From positions 19,575,311 to 19,639,310 of the forward strand of contig NC_019866.2 of NCBI RefSeq assembly GCF_002234675.1: a stretch of 64,000 nucleotides of DNA, in the 5' to 3' direction. Position 1 is the stretch's first letter; the number at the start of each line of letters is the position of its first letter. A model generated the notes under the pieces. That model worked only from the letters and a program-made list of their open reading frames with translations. It was not told the origin of the DNA and made no database searches. This document shows, piece by piece, positions 50,021-60,424 of the stretch. This DNA is from Oryzias latipes (Eukaryota > Chordata > Actinopteri > Beloniformes > Adrianichthyidae). The position numbers and the translations under genes were made by a program.

Positions 50021-51663
50021 GCCATCTGCTTGTCTCTTAAGAGTTTCCTTTTTTCAGCAACTAGGGGAGAGTTTGGCTCATTTTCACACTGGGGCTTGAT
50101 GTGCCCGTCCTCCCCACATCTGAAGCAGTACCAGGGCTTTGGACGATTTCTTGGATGAGGTTCTGATTTTTGTTCTGAAGGCTGTGGCTTTGGAGTTTTG
50201 AAACTTTCAGGGGGGACTTTTGTCTTGGTCGAGTTTGTGGATTTTGACTTGACTTTACTGTTTGAGTCTTTTTTGTTCTTTAGAGATGCAAGATGGGACT
50301 GCAGATTGGCGATCTGCTTCTTGAGGTCTTGTATTTCAGAAAGGGAGTCAACAGTTTTTGATGTATCTCGCTCTGGACTTTGGGACTGAGCGCCTTGGTA
50401 GTTGGAAAACACTTTTGGTTTTGTTGTATTCAAGTGCTGTTTCATGCGCGACATTTTCGCTGTGCGCCTTTTCTCAGCAGTCCGGAGCATGAGAAGGAGT
50501 TCGGAAAAGTTAGGTGGAATTTGCCTTTTCTGTTCGAGTTGGAGCTCTGCTATTAGCTCATTGTCCCAACAGCCTCTTATGAACTGCTTTAACAGCTGCT
50601 TGTCTAGTTCACCAGCAGGAACACCACCTCTTATGAACGTGGTGTTCAGCATGACTTGAAGACGCTGGAGGTAAGACGATGGTGCCTCACCATTATTCTG
50701 CACAGTGTTCAAGTATTTGGCAAAGAGGTCGTCTCCATCTTCAACCGTACCGAAGGCAGAGTCGAGTATTTTCAAGTAGGTGGAAGGAGGTGACTCTGTA
50801 GGTATGTGCTTCACCAGATCGACAGCAGGTGAAGAGAGACTTTCCAAGAGCCTCCTGGATTTGCATGAATCAGGCTGTCTGGGGTCTTTTAAAAGGAGTT
50901 CCACACTCGAGCGCCAGCTCTCATAGTCGACTTCGTTGTTTGGGTGGGGACAGCGCCCTGAAAAGGGTCTCAATCTGAAAGGAGTGTTCATCTGAGCATT
51001 GAAGTCTTCAGTTCTCAGCACATGTTCCACTATTACTTTCTGAAGCTCTGGTGGGTTTACTTCAGAAGGTTTGAGAGTGGGTGTCTTAACACTGACCTGC
51101 ACTCGTGGGGGATTCTCAACTGGAGCTTGGATCAGTGGGTGGACTGGTTCAAGAGTTGGTGGGTTCTCTTGCAGAGGACTGAGAGGAGCATTCGTGTCAG
51201 GGACTTGGGGTGAGTCCTGGCGGTCACCTGAGTCATTTTCGTCAGGGTTAACTACTTGGCTTATAGAGGAAAGTTCGTCTCTCAGTAAGTCTGCAAAGTC
51301 TTTACCTGTCAGTCTTGCAATGTCTCTCAGTTCAGTCAGGTAAGTCTGAGTAGCTGTCTTGCTAACTACGGGGCTGTAAACTGAGCTTAATGCTTCGACA
51401 AGGTAAAGTATGTCAGGTTTGTTCTTGGGTGAGAATCTGTATGGCAGTAAGCTAGATAATGCCTGGACTGGTGCACTGGACGCGTACTCAAGAAAGGACT
51501 GCTTGCCCTTTTCTGGACACGGGGGATCTACAGGTACCATTGTCTGAATGGACCCATATTGTTTGAGGAAGTCAAAAAGCTCTTCATCAGATTCAGTGTC
51601 AGTTAAACCAGTAATAAGAAGTGAGTTCGGTATCTTAACATTACTTCGTTGCACGGCTTCCAT
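49978..51663 (-). CDS. gypsy gag with PNMA/RRM-like N-terminus and CCHC knuckle
   Basis: 561 codons, starting MEAVQRSNVKIPNSLLITGL. The first 100 residues look like an RRM fold (LLITGLTDTESDEELFDFL, then a SFLEYASSAPVQALSSLLPY strand-helix), as in PNMA-type gag proteins of vertebrate gypsy relatives. A Pro-rich linker, the capsid-like region (RPFSGRCPHPNNEVDYESWR through FIRGCWDNELIAEL) and a zinc knuckle CFRCGEDGHIKPQC (C-x2-C-x4-H-x4-C) follow. Gag packages the element RNA in the cytoplasm. The PNMA link is inference from the fold-like pattern. The start is the first Met after the 5' LTR leader. Confidence 0.88.
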   Translation of the reverse strand: MEAVQRSNVKIPNSLLITGLTDTESDEELFDFLKQYGSIQTMVPVDPPCPEKGKQSFLEYASSAPVQALSSLLPYRFSPKNKPDILYLVEALSSVYSPVVSKTATQTYLTELRDIARLTGKDFADLLRDELSSISQVVNPDENDSGDRQDSPQVPDTNAPLSPLQENPPTLEPVHPLIQAPVENPPRVQVSVKTPTLKPSEVNPPELQKVIVEHVLRTEDFNAQMNTPFRLRPFSGRCPHPNNEVDYESWRSSVELLLKDPRQPDSCKSRRLLESLSSPAVDLVKHIPTESPPSTYLKILDSAFGTVEDGDDLFAKYLNTVQNNGEAPSSYLQRLQVMLNTTFIRGGVPAGELDKQLLKQFIRGCWDNELIAELQLEQKRQIPPNFSELLLMLRTAEKRRTAKMSRMKQHLNTTKPKVFSNYQGAQSQSPERDTSKTVDSLSEIQDLKKQIANLQSHLASLKNKKDSNSKVKSKSTNSTKTKVPPESFKTPKPQPSEQKSEPHPRNRPKPWYCFRCGEDGHIKPQCENEPNSPLVAEKRKLLRDKQMAWDKVNGQEPTFLN

Positions 51664-51739
51664 TTTTTGTTCAGTTCTTAGTCAAATTTGAGCTCTGAAA
51701 ATTATTTACGAACCACTCCTGGCTGGCTCGCCAAGAATT

Positions 51740-54115
51740 TGTAGCACCTATGCTATTAGGCAGAGGTAGTCAGGCTACTGGACCAAATATAGGTTCGCAC
51801 GGAGTGGTGTGTATTGAATAAAAGAGCCAAGAGTCAATAAAAAGGTAGAATGGAAAAAGCCGGCAGTTTACTGAACAATTGACAAACAACAATAAACATA
51901 CAAATTTGGTTCTTAAGTAATGTTAAGACACCTTTTCAACACCCTTTATGTTGTTTTTTCCTTTACTTTTTCTGTTAAAGTTCAAATAAAAGGTTTTGTT
52001 CAAGTTAATTTCAGTTTCAATCTATTTTAATTAAAGATGACCGGTCATTTGTTTTAAAGGGATTTTAGTTACAGAACTAAATTTATTTAACTTAAATTTA
52101 GTTTAAGCTTTCTTTTGAGTTCACTATATTTACCCTTTTCACTTTTTTGTAAATCAGTTTTGTCACTTTAAATTTACACCAAAAGTATCCTTTAAAGTTA
52201 CAAAATATCAGATATCAAACAAAAGACAATTCAATATGCAAAGCAAACAAAGAACTGTTTTTCTAAATGTCCAATTGCTTAGCAAAATCCTTTAAAGTTT
52301 GTTAGCAGACGTATCCAGTTTTGGTAGTGCTCCTTTAAAGTATATTGGATCCACAGTTAGTGTTCAATCTCCTACCGCGACCTTGGCAGAGATTTTGTAG
52401 TAGTGAGGAAAAGTAAAGGACCACGTAGAGACGTTACTAAAATTTTAAAGTTAACTGGATCTACCTAATTCTTATGTCATTGGAAAGGCCTTAAAGAGAG
52501 CTTTCAAATGACATAAAGATCATCCGGATAGCTCAAAGAATGAGAAAGTTATGCCACTTTAAGTGAGCAAATTTTGTCCGAAAATTCTGCCCCAGATAAA
52601 CAGCAAAATTGTACAATTCGTGTGACCAAAACATGGATGAGAGGCTTCAAAGTGTCATAACTTTCTCATTTCACATTTAACTGTTGTTAATTCGTAGAGA
52701 AAAAGTCTTAAAAGTCATTTAGAGCTGATTTTACACGACGATTATAGAAAATAACAGAATTACGAAAGAGCATTGTGAGCCCTGTAAACAAAGGATTTTC
52801 CATCATGGCGGAGGCGGCGGACATTCACAACGCGGACTTGGCGACTTAAAAAAGGTATTTGCCCGTTTGAATTTAGTCATGAAATTTGCAGGAGATGAAG
52901 AAAACACATATACAAATAGTCTAATGGCAAAATTATGATTCAACAAACTCACCTTAAAATCTGCGAAGTGGTTTTTCACGACCGAAGTTTTTGCCGAATA
53001 AATTTCGGTGAATACCGCACGGTCAAAAGAAAAATGGGATGGAAGTCAAACGACAAATATGTCGAGTAAGTTTTTAAAAAATTTGCCCAACTTTAGACGA
53101 CCTCTCGAGAAAGTTATGTTCGTTCGAACAGAGAGTGGTTCTGCAGCTCATGCGTAGTCAAGCCCGCTGTGTTTGGCAGAAAGGGTTCCGCCGGAAGCGC
53201 TGCTCAGCGCGCGTCTCTAGACCACGTGATGCTCTACAGGCAGTCCGGATTATCGTGCTCCTTGGGTAGGCTCGCCATCCATGGATCAGGAGAAGTCCAG
53301 AACGATCCGGTCCGGAACCGTCTCCCAATTACTCTCGGGGGGACTCAAAAACCTGGCCTGCAGGACAGGCCATAAAAATAATTTTAGTCCATATGCAAAA
53401 TAAAACCACTCCAAAATGAAAGCGGAGCCGCACTAGAAGGCTACGTGACTCTTTAGAAACTTAAAATGGCGGCTGCTCTTTTTTCTTTTTCATACATCCA
53501 ACTCTACTTGCAAAATTAGCTTCTTTTCACACAAAATATACCCAAAATACATCAAATAAAATACATTCATGTTTCGAAGTGTCAAAGAAAATTATAAATA
53601 TCTCAAAAGTACTGTTTTGTCATCTTTTCACAACTTAAATTGGTCTCAACTGGGCTCGCCTCATCACGGCAAAACCCACGCCACAAAAGTAGGCAAAATA
53701 CAAAACAAAACTCACCAAAACTCGTCTCGTAATGGCATAAAATCTTATTTGGCTCACACCCCTCTTCCGGTCTGGCTAGACAACAGGTTTGCACCGTTAT
53801 TTTAGTTTTTCACCGTAGTTTTTCAGCTAATGGCTACTCTGCTGCGCGTGCTTGCTGTCTCTGCCCTAAACAGGCCTATCTCTCCGCTACGCGCCGCACA
53901 GGTTGGGGAGGGCTCTTGAAAAAACTTTAAACTTTATCGACAACAAAAACAATTTCTCTTTTTAAACAAAAATAGTAATAAAACCTATAAATTATTAATG
54001 TGAATACTATTTATATTTTTATCCTCACAACTTTTAGCTGTTTTTATCATGTTGTTTATTAATATTTATTGACCTTTTTATATCATTACTGAGTGTATTT
54101 GTAACGGGGGTTACA
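51740..54115 (-). repeat. 5' LTR of the intact gypsy element, enlarged by an insertion
   Basis: 2,376 bp, exactly 801 bp longer than the other LTR; the extra is the hAT-like element 52427-53219 plus its 8-bp duplication. Confidence 0.93.
52427..53219. mobile_element. hAT-like element inserted in the 5' LTR
   Basis: Comparing the two LTRs shows a 793-bp insert flanked by GACCACGT (52419-52426 and 53220-53227), which occurs once in the other LTR at 44414-44421. Ends are (T)AGAGACG and CGTCTCTA, short inverted repeats; with an 8-bp duplication this fits hAT (a 7-bp reading with symmetric TAGAGACG ends is also possible). It carries a CATCATGGCGGAGGCGG patch and GC-rich right end but no transposase. 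It moved after the retrotransposon did. Confidence 0.88.
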
Positions 54116-54350
54116 TTAACATTTAGTATCTTTTAGTACACTAGCATATACACTACTGTGTTAGCCGCTTGCTGTCCATTTTATTCTTAGTTTGCAAAGT
54201 AAAACACTTCTCCTTAGCTAAACACCACTAGCCTTAGCTTAGCACGTAGTATTGCTTACCTCCTCCACCTTCACCCCTCTTTCCTGCCCCATGTGCCATG
54301 TGTTTAGTGAGGATCCTGCCTCCTTTAGTAAAGATAGTGGTGTGTCTTGA
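54116..54350. other. Short AT-rich host flank
   Basis: Sequence between the gypsy element and MITE copy 3; repeated GCTTAGC-type words, possibly part of the LINE 5' UTR that follows. No gene. Confidence 0.4.
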
Positions 54351-54554
54351 CCCTTGTGCTATCCTATGGAGTCAAGATGACCATTGACGTGTTCTCCCTA
54401 CCATGACAAAGGTGGATACAGGTGGAAAGATTTCATGTAATCGATGGAAACCAGTGAAGATCACAAACCATTGAAGAAAAAAGTTCAGCGCATTGTCTTG
54501 TGGGGTCTAGATGACCCAACTCCCAATGTTAAAGGGCCAAGGATAGCACAAGGG
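54351..54554 (+). mobile_element. piggyBac-type MITE, copy 3
   Basis: CCCTTGTGCTATCCTATGG ... AGGATAGCACAAGGG with TTAA on the right (54555-54558) and TTGA, a mutated TTAA, on the left (54347-54350). Confidence 0.85.
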
Positions 54555-54558
54555 TTAA

Positions 54559-55682
54559 GTGTAGTCTTACGTTAGACTTGGAGGCCAGGCTGGAGTAGTT
54601 AGAAGCACAGCTCCGCTAAGCCGGCTTAGGAGGCCGCACTACCGGGGCTAACCCAGTTAGCACTCCAGCCCCTTCCCAGCAGCCAGGGAACACACAGGGA
54701 GGGTTTGTACCGGTGGGGAGGAAGCATAGTGCTAAATGCAAAAACTTAGAGCACCCGAAGCTCCACGTTAGTAATAGATTCCCCCCCCTCAGCGACACAC
54801 CGACTGAACCCTCAACACTGGTTATCGGCTGTTCTATAGTTAGACATGTGGCGCTCCTAGTGGCAACAGTTCGGTGTAATCCGGGAGCCAGAGCTGCTGA
54901 CATCGAGGGGAATCTTAGGATGATAGCCCAGAGTAAGTCCAGGTTCTGTTTAGTCGTGATTCACGCAGGGGGTAATGACACCCGACGGAGACAATAAGAG
55001 GTTCTCAATTTAAACATAGCTTCGGTGTGTAAACTTGCTAAGTCGATGTCAGACACTGTAATTTTCTCTGGTCCCCTGTCCAACTTTGTCAGTGATGAAA
55101 TTTACAGCTGCTTTTTATCACTTAACCGCTGGCTATCTAGATGGTGTCCAGAAAACAGCGTTGGTTTTGTTGACAATTGGAGCGCGTTTTGGGTGAAGCC
55201 TGGTCTCATGTGGAGAGATGGCATCCATCCTACTCTGGACGGTACCGCTCTTCTTTCTAGGAACATTTCTGATAGCCTGTCGTGCGAGACCCGGGTACAG
55301 ACCAGCAGTTTAAAACTGTTAACACATTCATATTGTTTTGCCCTCCGTTGTAACAATCAGTCATAAGTGATGAGTCATGCGTTGTGATATTTGCCAATGA
55401 GTGGCTCTGTTATGATCACGTGACCTGTAAGAGGAAGCAGTTGAGAAATAAAGTTGTGTGTGAAAAGTTGGAGTTCAAGTAACAAGTATCTTTATTTTTC
55501 CTCCATTTTTGATTCGGATACTGGGTCCACATGCGAGGACCAAAGTGTGGATAACAACTCTGCTAACAGGTTATGGGCCCAGTCTGAGTCTACTCAAAGT
55601 TTCCACCGAGTGAAAAGACGCAACGCACCGCGTGTCCCGGTGAGCATCAGCATTGTTTTTAGTGGTAGCAACATGAGCAGAC
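54559..55682 (+). pseudogene. L2/CR1-type LINE ORF1 with esterase (SGNH) domain, decayed
   Basis: Frames in order on the plus strand: TLVIGCSIVRHVALLVATV (block with the catalytic Ser region), FCLVVIHAGGNDTRRRQ (GND-type block III), then 55025-55366 with TVIFSGPLSNFVSDEIYS, SVGFVDNWSAFW and MWRDGIHPTLDGTALLSRNI (the catalytic Asp-x-x-His block, DGIHP). This is the SGNH hydrolase-like ORF1 of CR1/L2-clade LINEs. Frame breaks near 54790 and 54995 show decay. The region up to the solo LTR at 55683 continues as LINE-like sequence. Confidence 0.8.
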
Positions 55683-55956
55683 TGTTACGGTTCGTAATCA
55701 GAAAGAACCCAGGAGCAGGAAGAACTCGGATCCAAGGGGATTGGAAAGCCAAAAGATTTAATAAATCAAAATCCATATTACGTGAGGGACAAAACGTGGG
55801 ATAAACGTCAGGACAAAACAGGACACTGCGACAACAAAAACCACAAATATAGAAACCTAAATACCCAACCACACTACAATTGAAAACAGCTGTGAGACCA
55901 GGTGAGTGCAGAGGAGGAGGAGGGGGGTAGGCTGCAGGCCAGCAGTAACCATGACA
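55683..55956 (-). mobile_element. Solo LTR of a gypsy-type element
   Basis: 274 bp, TGTTACGG ... CCATGACA, flanked by CAGAC on both sides (55678-55682 and 55957-55961). The ends match the LTR ends of the chromovirus at 38446-41581 (TGTTACG/CATGACA) but the middle differs, so it is a related family. A solo LTR arises by recombination between the two LTRs of one copy. Confidence 0.82.
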
Positions 55957-55989
55957 CAGACGAGCTGCAGAATCCGCTACTCGCTGGTC

Positions 55990-56640
55990 TTGACTAGTTT
56001 TTGACGGAGATGAAAAGAACTACGAGCTGTGGGAGACAAAATTGGCCATCTTCGACTGTTGGGTCTAAAGGAAATAATTTTGGAATCCGACGACGAGCAA
56101 GAAGACGGAGATTTAAAAAATGATGCGATGGGAGGCGACAGATGATGGACGAAATGCTCCTAACATTTTAAGTGATTATCATGTCGGAAAAGGTAAACCC
56201 CGGATCATAAGCCTATATACTGAACTGACTTCCCTTAACAAATCCAGCAGCGAGAGTGTGACCGAATACGTCATCGGTGCAGAGACTGCCATTAAAGCAC
56301 TGAGAAATGCTGAAGAGACTTTGAGTGATGGGCTGCTTATAGCAATGGTTTTGAAGGGACTGCCAGACTCATGTAAACCCTTCATTATTCACATAACATG
56401 GAGTGAAACTACAGTGACATTTGCAGATATTAAAACTAAACTGCGGAGCTACGTAGACACAGAAAAACTGAGAGTAGCAGCACCGGAAGACAACGTCATG
56501 AAGGTGAGAGTGCAGGCGGGGAGGAGACCCGTGAAAGCAAATTCAAATGACGTCGGCGCAGACTGTGTGGATATAGCTTGCTTCAGATGGGGACAGAAAG
56601 GACACAAAGTCATCAACTATCAGCCATCAGCTACTCCGGT
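55990..56640 (+). pseudogene. Ty1/copia-type gag fragment
   Basis: Remnants FDGDEKNYELWETKLAIF are followed by the open frame 56120-56640 with GKGKPRIISLYTELTSL, SVTEYVIGAETAIKAL and DGLLIAMVLKGLPDS, the UBN2-type gag of copia elements. The zinc knuckle is damaged (CFRWGQKGHKVINYQ, with the second and last Cys lost). Stops before 56120 and loss of pol make it a dead fragment. Confidence 0.8.
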
Positions 56641-56809
56641 ATGCATAAATCACATTACCTACTTAAGTATTAAAATCTCTTCAGGGGTATCAGAGCTAGT
56701 TAGCCTCAACCTTATCCTTCTCTTGGAAGCAGTAAGGGATGACCTGAAACGCTGGGTAAACTTACCAATCTCTATCATGGACAGAATAGCAGTAATTAAA
56801 ATGATAATC
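56641..56809 (+). pseudogene. L1-like LINE reverse-transcriptase fragment, left part
   Basis: In frame with the copia piece by chance, the sequence HITYLSIKISSGVSELVSLN and RDDLKRWVNLPISIMDRIAV is the post-RT region of an L1-like ORF2. It is interrupted by the LTR at 56810 and goes on at 57116. Confidence 0.75.
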
Positions 56810-57115
56810 TGTTATGTGACCATTTTCTTGTCTTTTCAGTTTCTTTATTCCAGCTCCAGGTTTCCCAGCCTGCCCCAGAAGCACCTGATTGAGGAGGGTT
56901 TAAAAGGCCCTTTTTGGCTCCTCCCTGGCCCCTCCCTTCTCCCGTGGCTGGCAGCCACACTAGCAGGATGACTCATGCTTGACACAGCAGCCTTTGTCCC
57001 TTCTCAGATACTTGTTGTTAGTGTTTCCACATGAGTGGGAATAAAACTGGTTGTTTCGTACCGTAAGCCCTTGGTTGTGTCATTTATGTTGCACCCACTG
57101 AGCCTGGATGTAACA
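56810..57115 (+). mobile_element. Probable solo LTR in the L1-like LINE
   Basis: 306 bp with TGTTATGTGACC ... GGATGTAACA ends, a TTTAAAAGG box and AATAAAA polyadenylation signal, splitting the LINE reading. The flanks TAATC and CAATC give an imperfect 5-bp duplication. Its family is not identified. Confidence 0.6.
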
Positions 57116-57639
57116 CAATCCTTCCTAAAATATTTTTTTTTCAATGATTCCAGTGCAGCCTCCTCACAGCTGGTTCAAATCCATAGAATCAATCATTACA
57201 AAATTCTATTGGAAAAATAAAACACCACGAATAAAATTCCACCTTACAAAAACCCAAATATCAGGGAGGTTTAGACGCTCTTAGCATTTACTATTACTCA
57301 GTAGTTAACCAGCTGCAATATATCTATAAATGGATTCATCCGAGTCAGTCAGACACCATCTGACTGGTGCAAAGAACTCCAAATCTCAGACATCCCATTT
57401 CTAAGTCAATCTATCAAGGGTCATCCATGTTATAAAGTAATAACAATAGCTTCTACTCTAAATGCCTGGTGGAAATTTTCTAAAATTTTTGTGAATTAAA
57501 ACAAGCATTAGCCAGAACAACAGTGTTAGCTCTTCCAGACTACAGCAAACCTTTCAGTCAAACTGTAGACTGTAGAGATGGATTTATGAAATCTGTTTTG
57601 TTACAAAAATATGGAGATAAACAGCGGCTTTTTATTATT
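57116..57639 (+). pseudogene. L1-like LINE fragment, right part
   Basis: Continues with SWFKSIESIITKFYWKNKTP in broken frames (57160-57240), the typical segment after the reverse transcriptase, then degraded sequence. Confidence 0.7.
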
Positions 57640-58140
57640 TGAAATCAGATTCTGTAGCGAGAGCTACACTTCCTTGTGTTCAAGCAGTGATAGCAGTAGC
57701 AATGGCAGTGGAAAGCTCAGCTGAAGTAGTGCTTTTCCACAAGCTTACTCTGTATGTGCCACATGCAGTTTCAGTTTTACTATTACAAACTAAAATGACA
57801 TTTTTATCACCAGCAAGACACTTATCATGTTTAGCCACTTAAGTTTTACAGCCTCACCTGACTGTTGAAAGGTGTACTACATTGAATCTAGCTACACTTA
57901 TGCCAACACCATAAGATGGGGAACCTCATAATTGCTTTAGTTTACAAGCCAAGACCAGACTTATCAGATGTACCACTCACTGAAGGAGAAATAGTTTTTG
58001 TAAATGGGTCAGCAAAGACGGATGAAACAGGCAAGAACAAAGTAGGCTATGCTGTTGTAACTCAAGATAAGGTTCTGAAGGCAGGACCCCTGCCTGGAAA
58101 CTGTGTCTCAGCACAGTCAGCAAAGTTGACAGCCTTAAGG
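57640..58140 (+). pseudogene. Endogenous retrovirus pol fragment (RNase H region)
   Basis: Two frames (57639-57842 and 57916-58140) show the connection and RNase H region of a gamma/epsilon-type retroviral pol, recognised by LYVPHAVSVLLLQ, LSPARHLSC and a GSAKTDETGKNKVGYAV block. The frame changes near 57843, and at the first RNase H position the usual Asp-Gly-Ser reads Asn-Gly-Ser, so the copy is inactive. It ends abruptly at a repeat at 58141. Only this old fragment is present; no LTR, gag or env was found nearby. Confidence 0.75.
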
Positions 58141-58327
58141 CCTGTTCACACCGGGACGAATTTCGCCCGCGATTTTCGCCGACGTTTAACGCCTCGTGAC
58201 TAAACAAAGGGCACCAATGTGAGTGTGCACACCGACGCGAAAAAACGCCACGCGTCAAAGCGTCACTTTTCAAAAAACGCCTCGGGTTCGTTTTTTTGGT
58301 TCGACGCGCCGCGTCGAAAACTATTCG
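58141..58327. mobile_element. CpG-rich DNA-transposon fragment
   Basis: GGCCTGTTCACACCGGGACG starts a CpG-rich block of the kind seen at the ends of Harbinger-like MITEs in fish. It is cut at the SINE on the right. Class is a guess. Confidence 0.4.
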
Positions 58328-58420
58328 ACCAATGGTAATTCCCCATTTGCTTGCTCATTCCCCCTGAGAATTGATCCCTGGATTCCTGCATGACAGTCCT
58401 TTACCTTACCAACCGAGCAA
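58328..58420 (-). mobile_element. tRNA-derived SINE head (same family as 43079 and 63736)
   Basis: On the minus strand TTGCTCGGTTGGTAAGG, GGGATCAATTCTCAGG (B box) and GCAAATGGGGAATTACCA match the copy at 63736. Only about 95 bp of the head is kept. Confidence 0.75.
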
Positions 58421-58460
58421 GCATCAGATATTTCAGAATACACTCTGAAATATCTGATGC
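58421..58460. repeat. Perfect 17-bp stem hairpin
   Basis: GCATCAGATATTTCAGA, a 6-nt loop ATACAC, and the exact reverse complement TCTGAAATATCTGATGC. It abuts the SINE head. Confidence 0.95.
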
Positions 58461-58784
58461 ACAACAACCAGCAATAAGACTGAGACAAATGAAGGAGAGT
58501 GTTCTGGAGATGGACGTTTGCTATATTTTACATTACATTCTGTTAGATGGTAATATTTTTTATCCTAGGTATTTTCTGTTATGAGCATTTTGGTTAGTGA
58601 GTATAGTAGTAGAACAGGTTTACATGGTACACCAGCACATTGGGGGGGAGGGGGAAATCCGGGATTAATGTGTTTTATAATGTTTTCGATTGTAGGTTTT
58701 GTTTTGTTTTTGCTGCAGTTCCAAATACGTACCTCATCCTTGTGTGGTTGTGCACCTTTATTAGAAGATGAAACCTAAGTAGAT
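58461..58784. other. Sequence before the L1-like ORF2, probably its 5' UTR
   Basis: No coding signal of its own. The last part leads straight into the ATG of the LINE frame at 58785. Confidence 0.45.
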
Positions 58785-60424
58785 ATGGCCGCCCTTACTA
58801 ATCTAAGACAAACAGTGGGGCCCAACTCAGTGACATTAATTACATGGAATGTAATGGGTTTTAATAATCTGGTCAAACGGAGGAGAGTCTTTACACATTT
58901 GCTAAACTTTATACCAGATATAATATTTCTTCAGGAAAGGCACCTGTGCTCCACTGATGATGATAAGTTAACACACAGCTTTTTTTCACAGACATATCAC
59001 TCCACTTTTGACACAAAGGCAAGAGGGGTTGGCATAGTAGAAAAAAGATTTCCTTTGTCAGTACAAATGTGATTCATGGTACTAATGGTTGTTTTGTTAT
59101 TGTGGCTGGTAAATTGTATAACACCTAGGTCCTTTTGGTTAATGTCTATGCCCCCAATTGGGACAACCCACAAATTTTCACAAGCCTTATTGCTAAGTTA
59201 AAAGGTTTACACACTCATCACCTAATTACGGGGGAGATCTTAATTTAGTTTTTGATCCGAATCTTGACAGATCAAGCACACCTCAGTCAGCAGCGACCTC
59301 TAAATCCGTTTCTGTTCTCAACACATTCATTAAAAATTATGGTGTTTCCGACCCGCTGCGTGTAACTGAGCCATCAGCAAAACATTACTCTTTTTTTTCT
59401 CCGGTACATCATTCATACTCAAGGATTTTTTACTTCTTGGTGGATAGTGTTTTTACTTCTAAGATAACTAATTGTAAAAATCATGCTATTGTTATTTCAG
59501 ACCATGCACCTGTGCAATTAGACATTTCATTTCCCACTGCTCATGCCCCGCAACAACGGGTGTGGAGATTTGACTCAACCTTGTCATCAGATGGAGAATT
59601 TTGTAAAAATATTTCCTCCCACATTGATCTTTTTTTGAAAAAATACAACACACCCGATGTTTCTAAAACTCTTGTATGGGAATCTCTTAAAGCATATTTA
59701 CGTGGGCAAATAATTTCTTTTACAGCTCAAAGGAACAAAAATTGTGGTGAGAGACTTAAGGATTTAACCGAGCTCATAGCAAATCTAGACGTGCAGTATG
59801 CCAGCAACCCAACTCCTGATTTGTACAAACAGAAGCTTTTGCTACATTCTGAATTTGAAACATTATCAATCAAAGCAACAGAGAGGTTATTGCTTAGAAC
59901 AAGCCAAAAGGTATACAAGCATGGGGGAAAAGCAAGCAGATTGCTCCCCACCAGTTGCGACAATCAATTTCTAATCATTCAATAACAGAGATCAGAACAG
60001 ACTCAACTCAAATAGTGACAGAACCCAAACAATTCAATACAGCATTACTATCAAAGTCTCTATGCCAGTCAAAGTACACGCAATTCTGCTGAAATAAAAA
60101 AGCTTTTTTGGAAAAATTTAATATTCCTTTGATGGACTCAGATCAAGCCACAGACACTAGAGAGACATATTTCTGTGGCTGAAATATTGAGGGCAATTGG
60201 TTCTTTACAGAACGGCAAAGCTCCAGGTCCTGATGAATTTCCATCAGACGTTTACAAGGTGTTTGCTAACAAACTTGCCTCGCTAAAGTGCGTGGTATTT
60301 GCAGAAGTTTATGCAACTTCTAAACTGCCTCAAACATTATACCAAGCCACAATTTCAGTAATCTTAAAAAAAAGCTATGATCCCCAGAAGTGCAAATCAT
60401 ATCAACCAATTAGTCTACTTAATT
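58785..60424 (+). pseudogene. L1-like LINE ORF2 (endonuclease and start of reverse transcriptase), decayed
   Basis: It begins MAALTNLRQTVGPNS and the AP endonuclease motifs TWNVMGFNN and DIIFLQERHL, where the catalytic Glu is present. After 59072 the frame is broken, then HAIVISDHAPVQLDI (catalytic SDH) returns at 59437-59985 with the following helical linker. The reverse-transcriptase entry GKAPGPDEFPSDVYK (60175-60426) is present. The copy stops at a Tc1 fragment at about 60425. Its 3' half is missing here. Confidence 0.85.

Larger units (their letters stand above)
43727..54115 (-). mobile_element. Apparently intact 10.4-kb Ty3/gypsy LTR retrotransposon
   Basis: Both LTRs start TGTAGCACC and end GGGGGTTACA on the plus strand (43727-45301, and 51740-54115 including a 801-bp gain). 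Flanks share TTAA (43723-43726 and 54116-54119), a short target duplication. Between them lie an open gag (561 codons) and open pol (1,559 codons from its first Met) overlapping in the -1 frame. In element sense the right LTR is the 5' one. A TGG-starting primer-binding-site candidate (TGGCGAGCCAGCC) lies about 5 nt inside it, and a polypurine tract (AAAAGGAGGGGAGGA) touches the 3' LTR at 45302. Apart from the inserted element the LTRs look identical and have equal length, so the copy is young and may still be competent. Confidence 0.93.
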
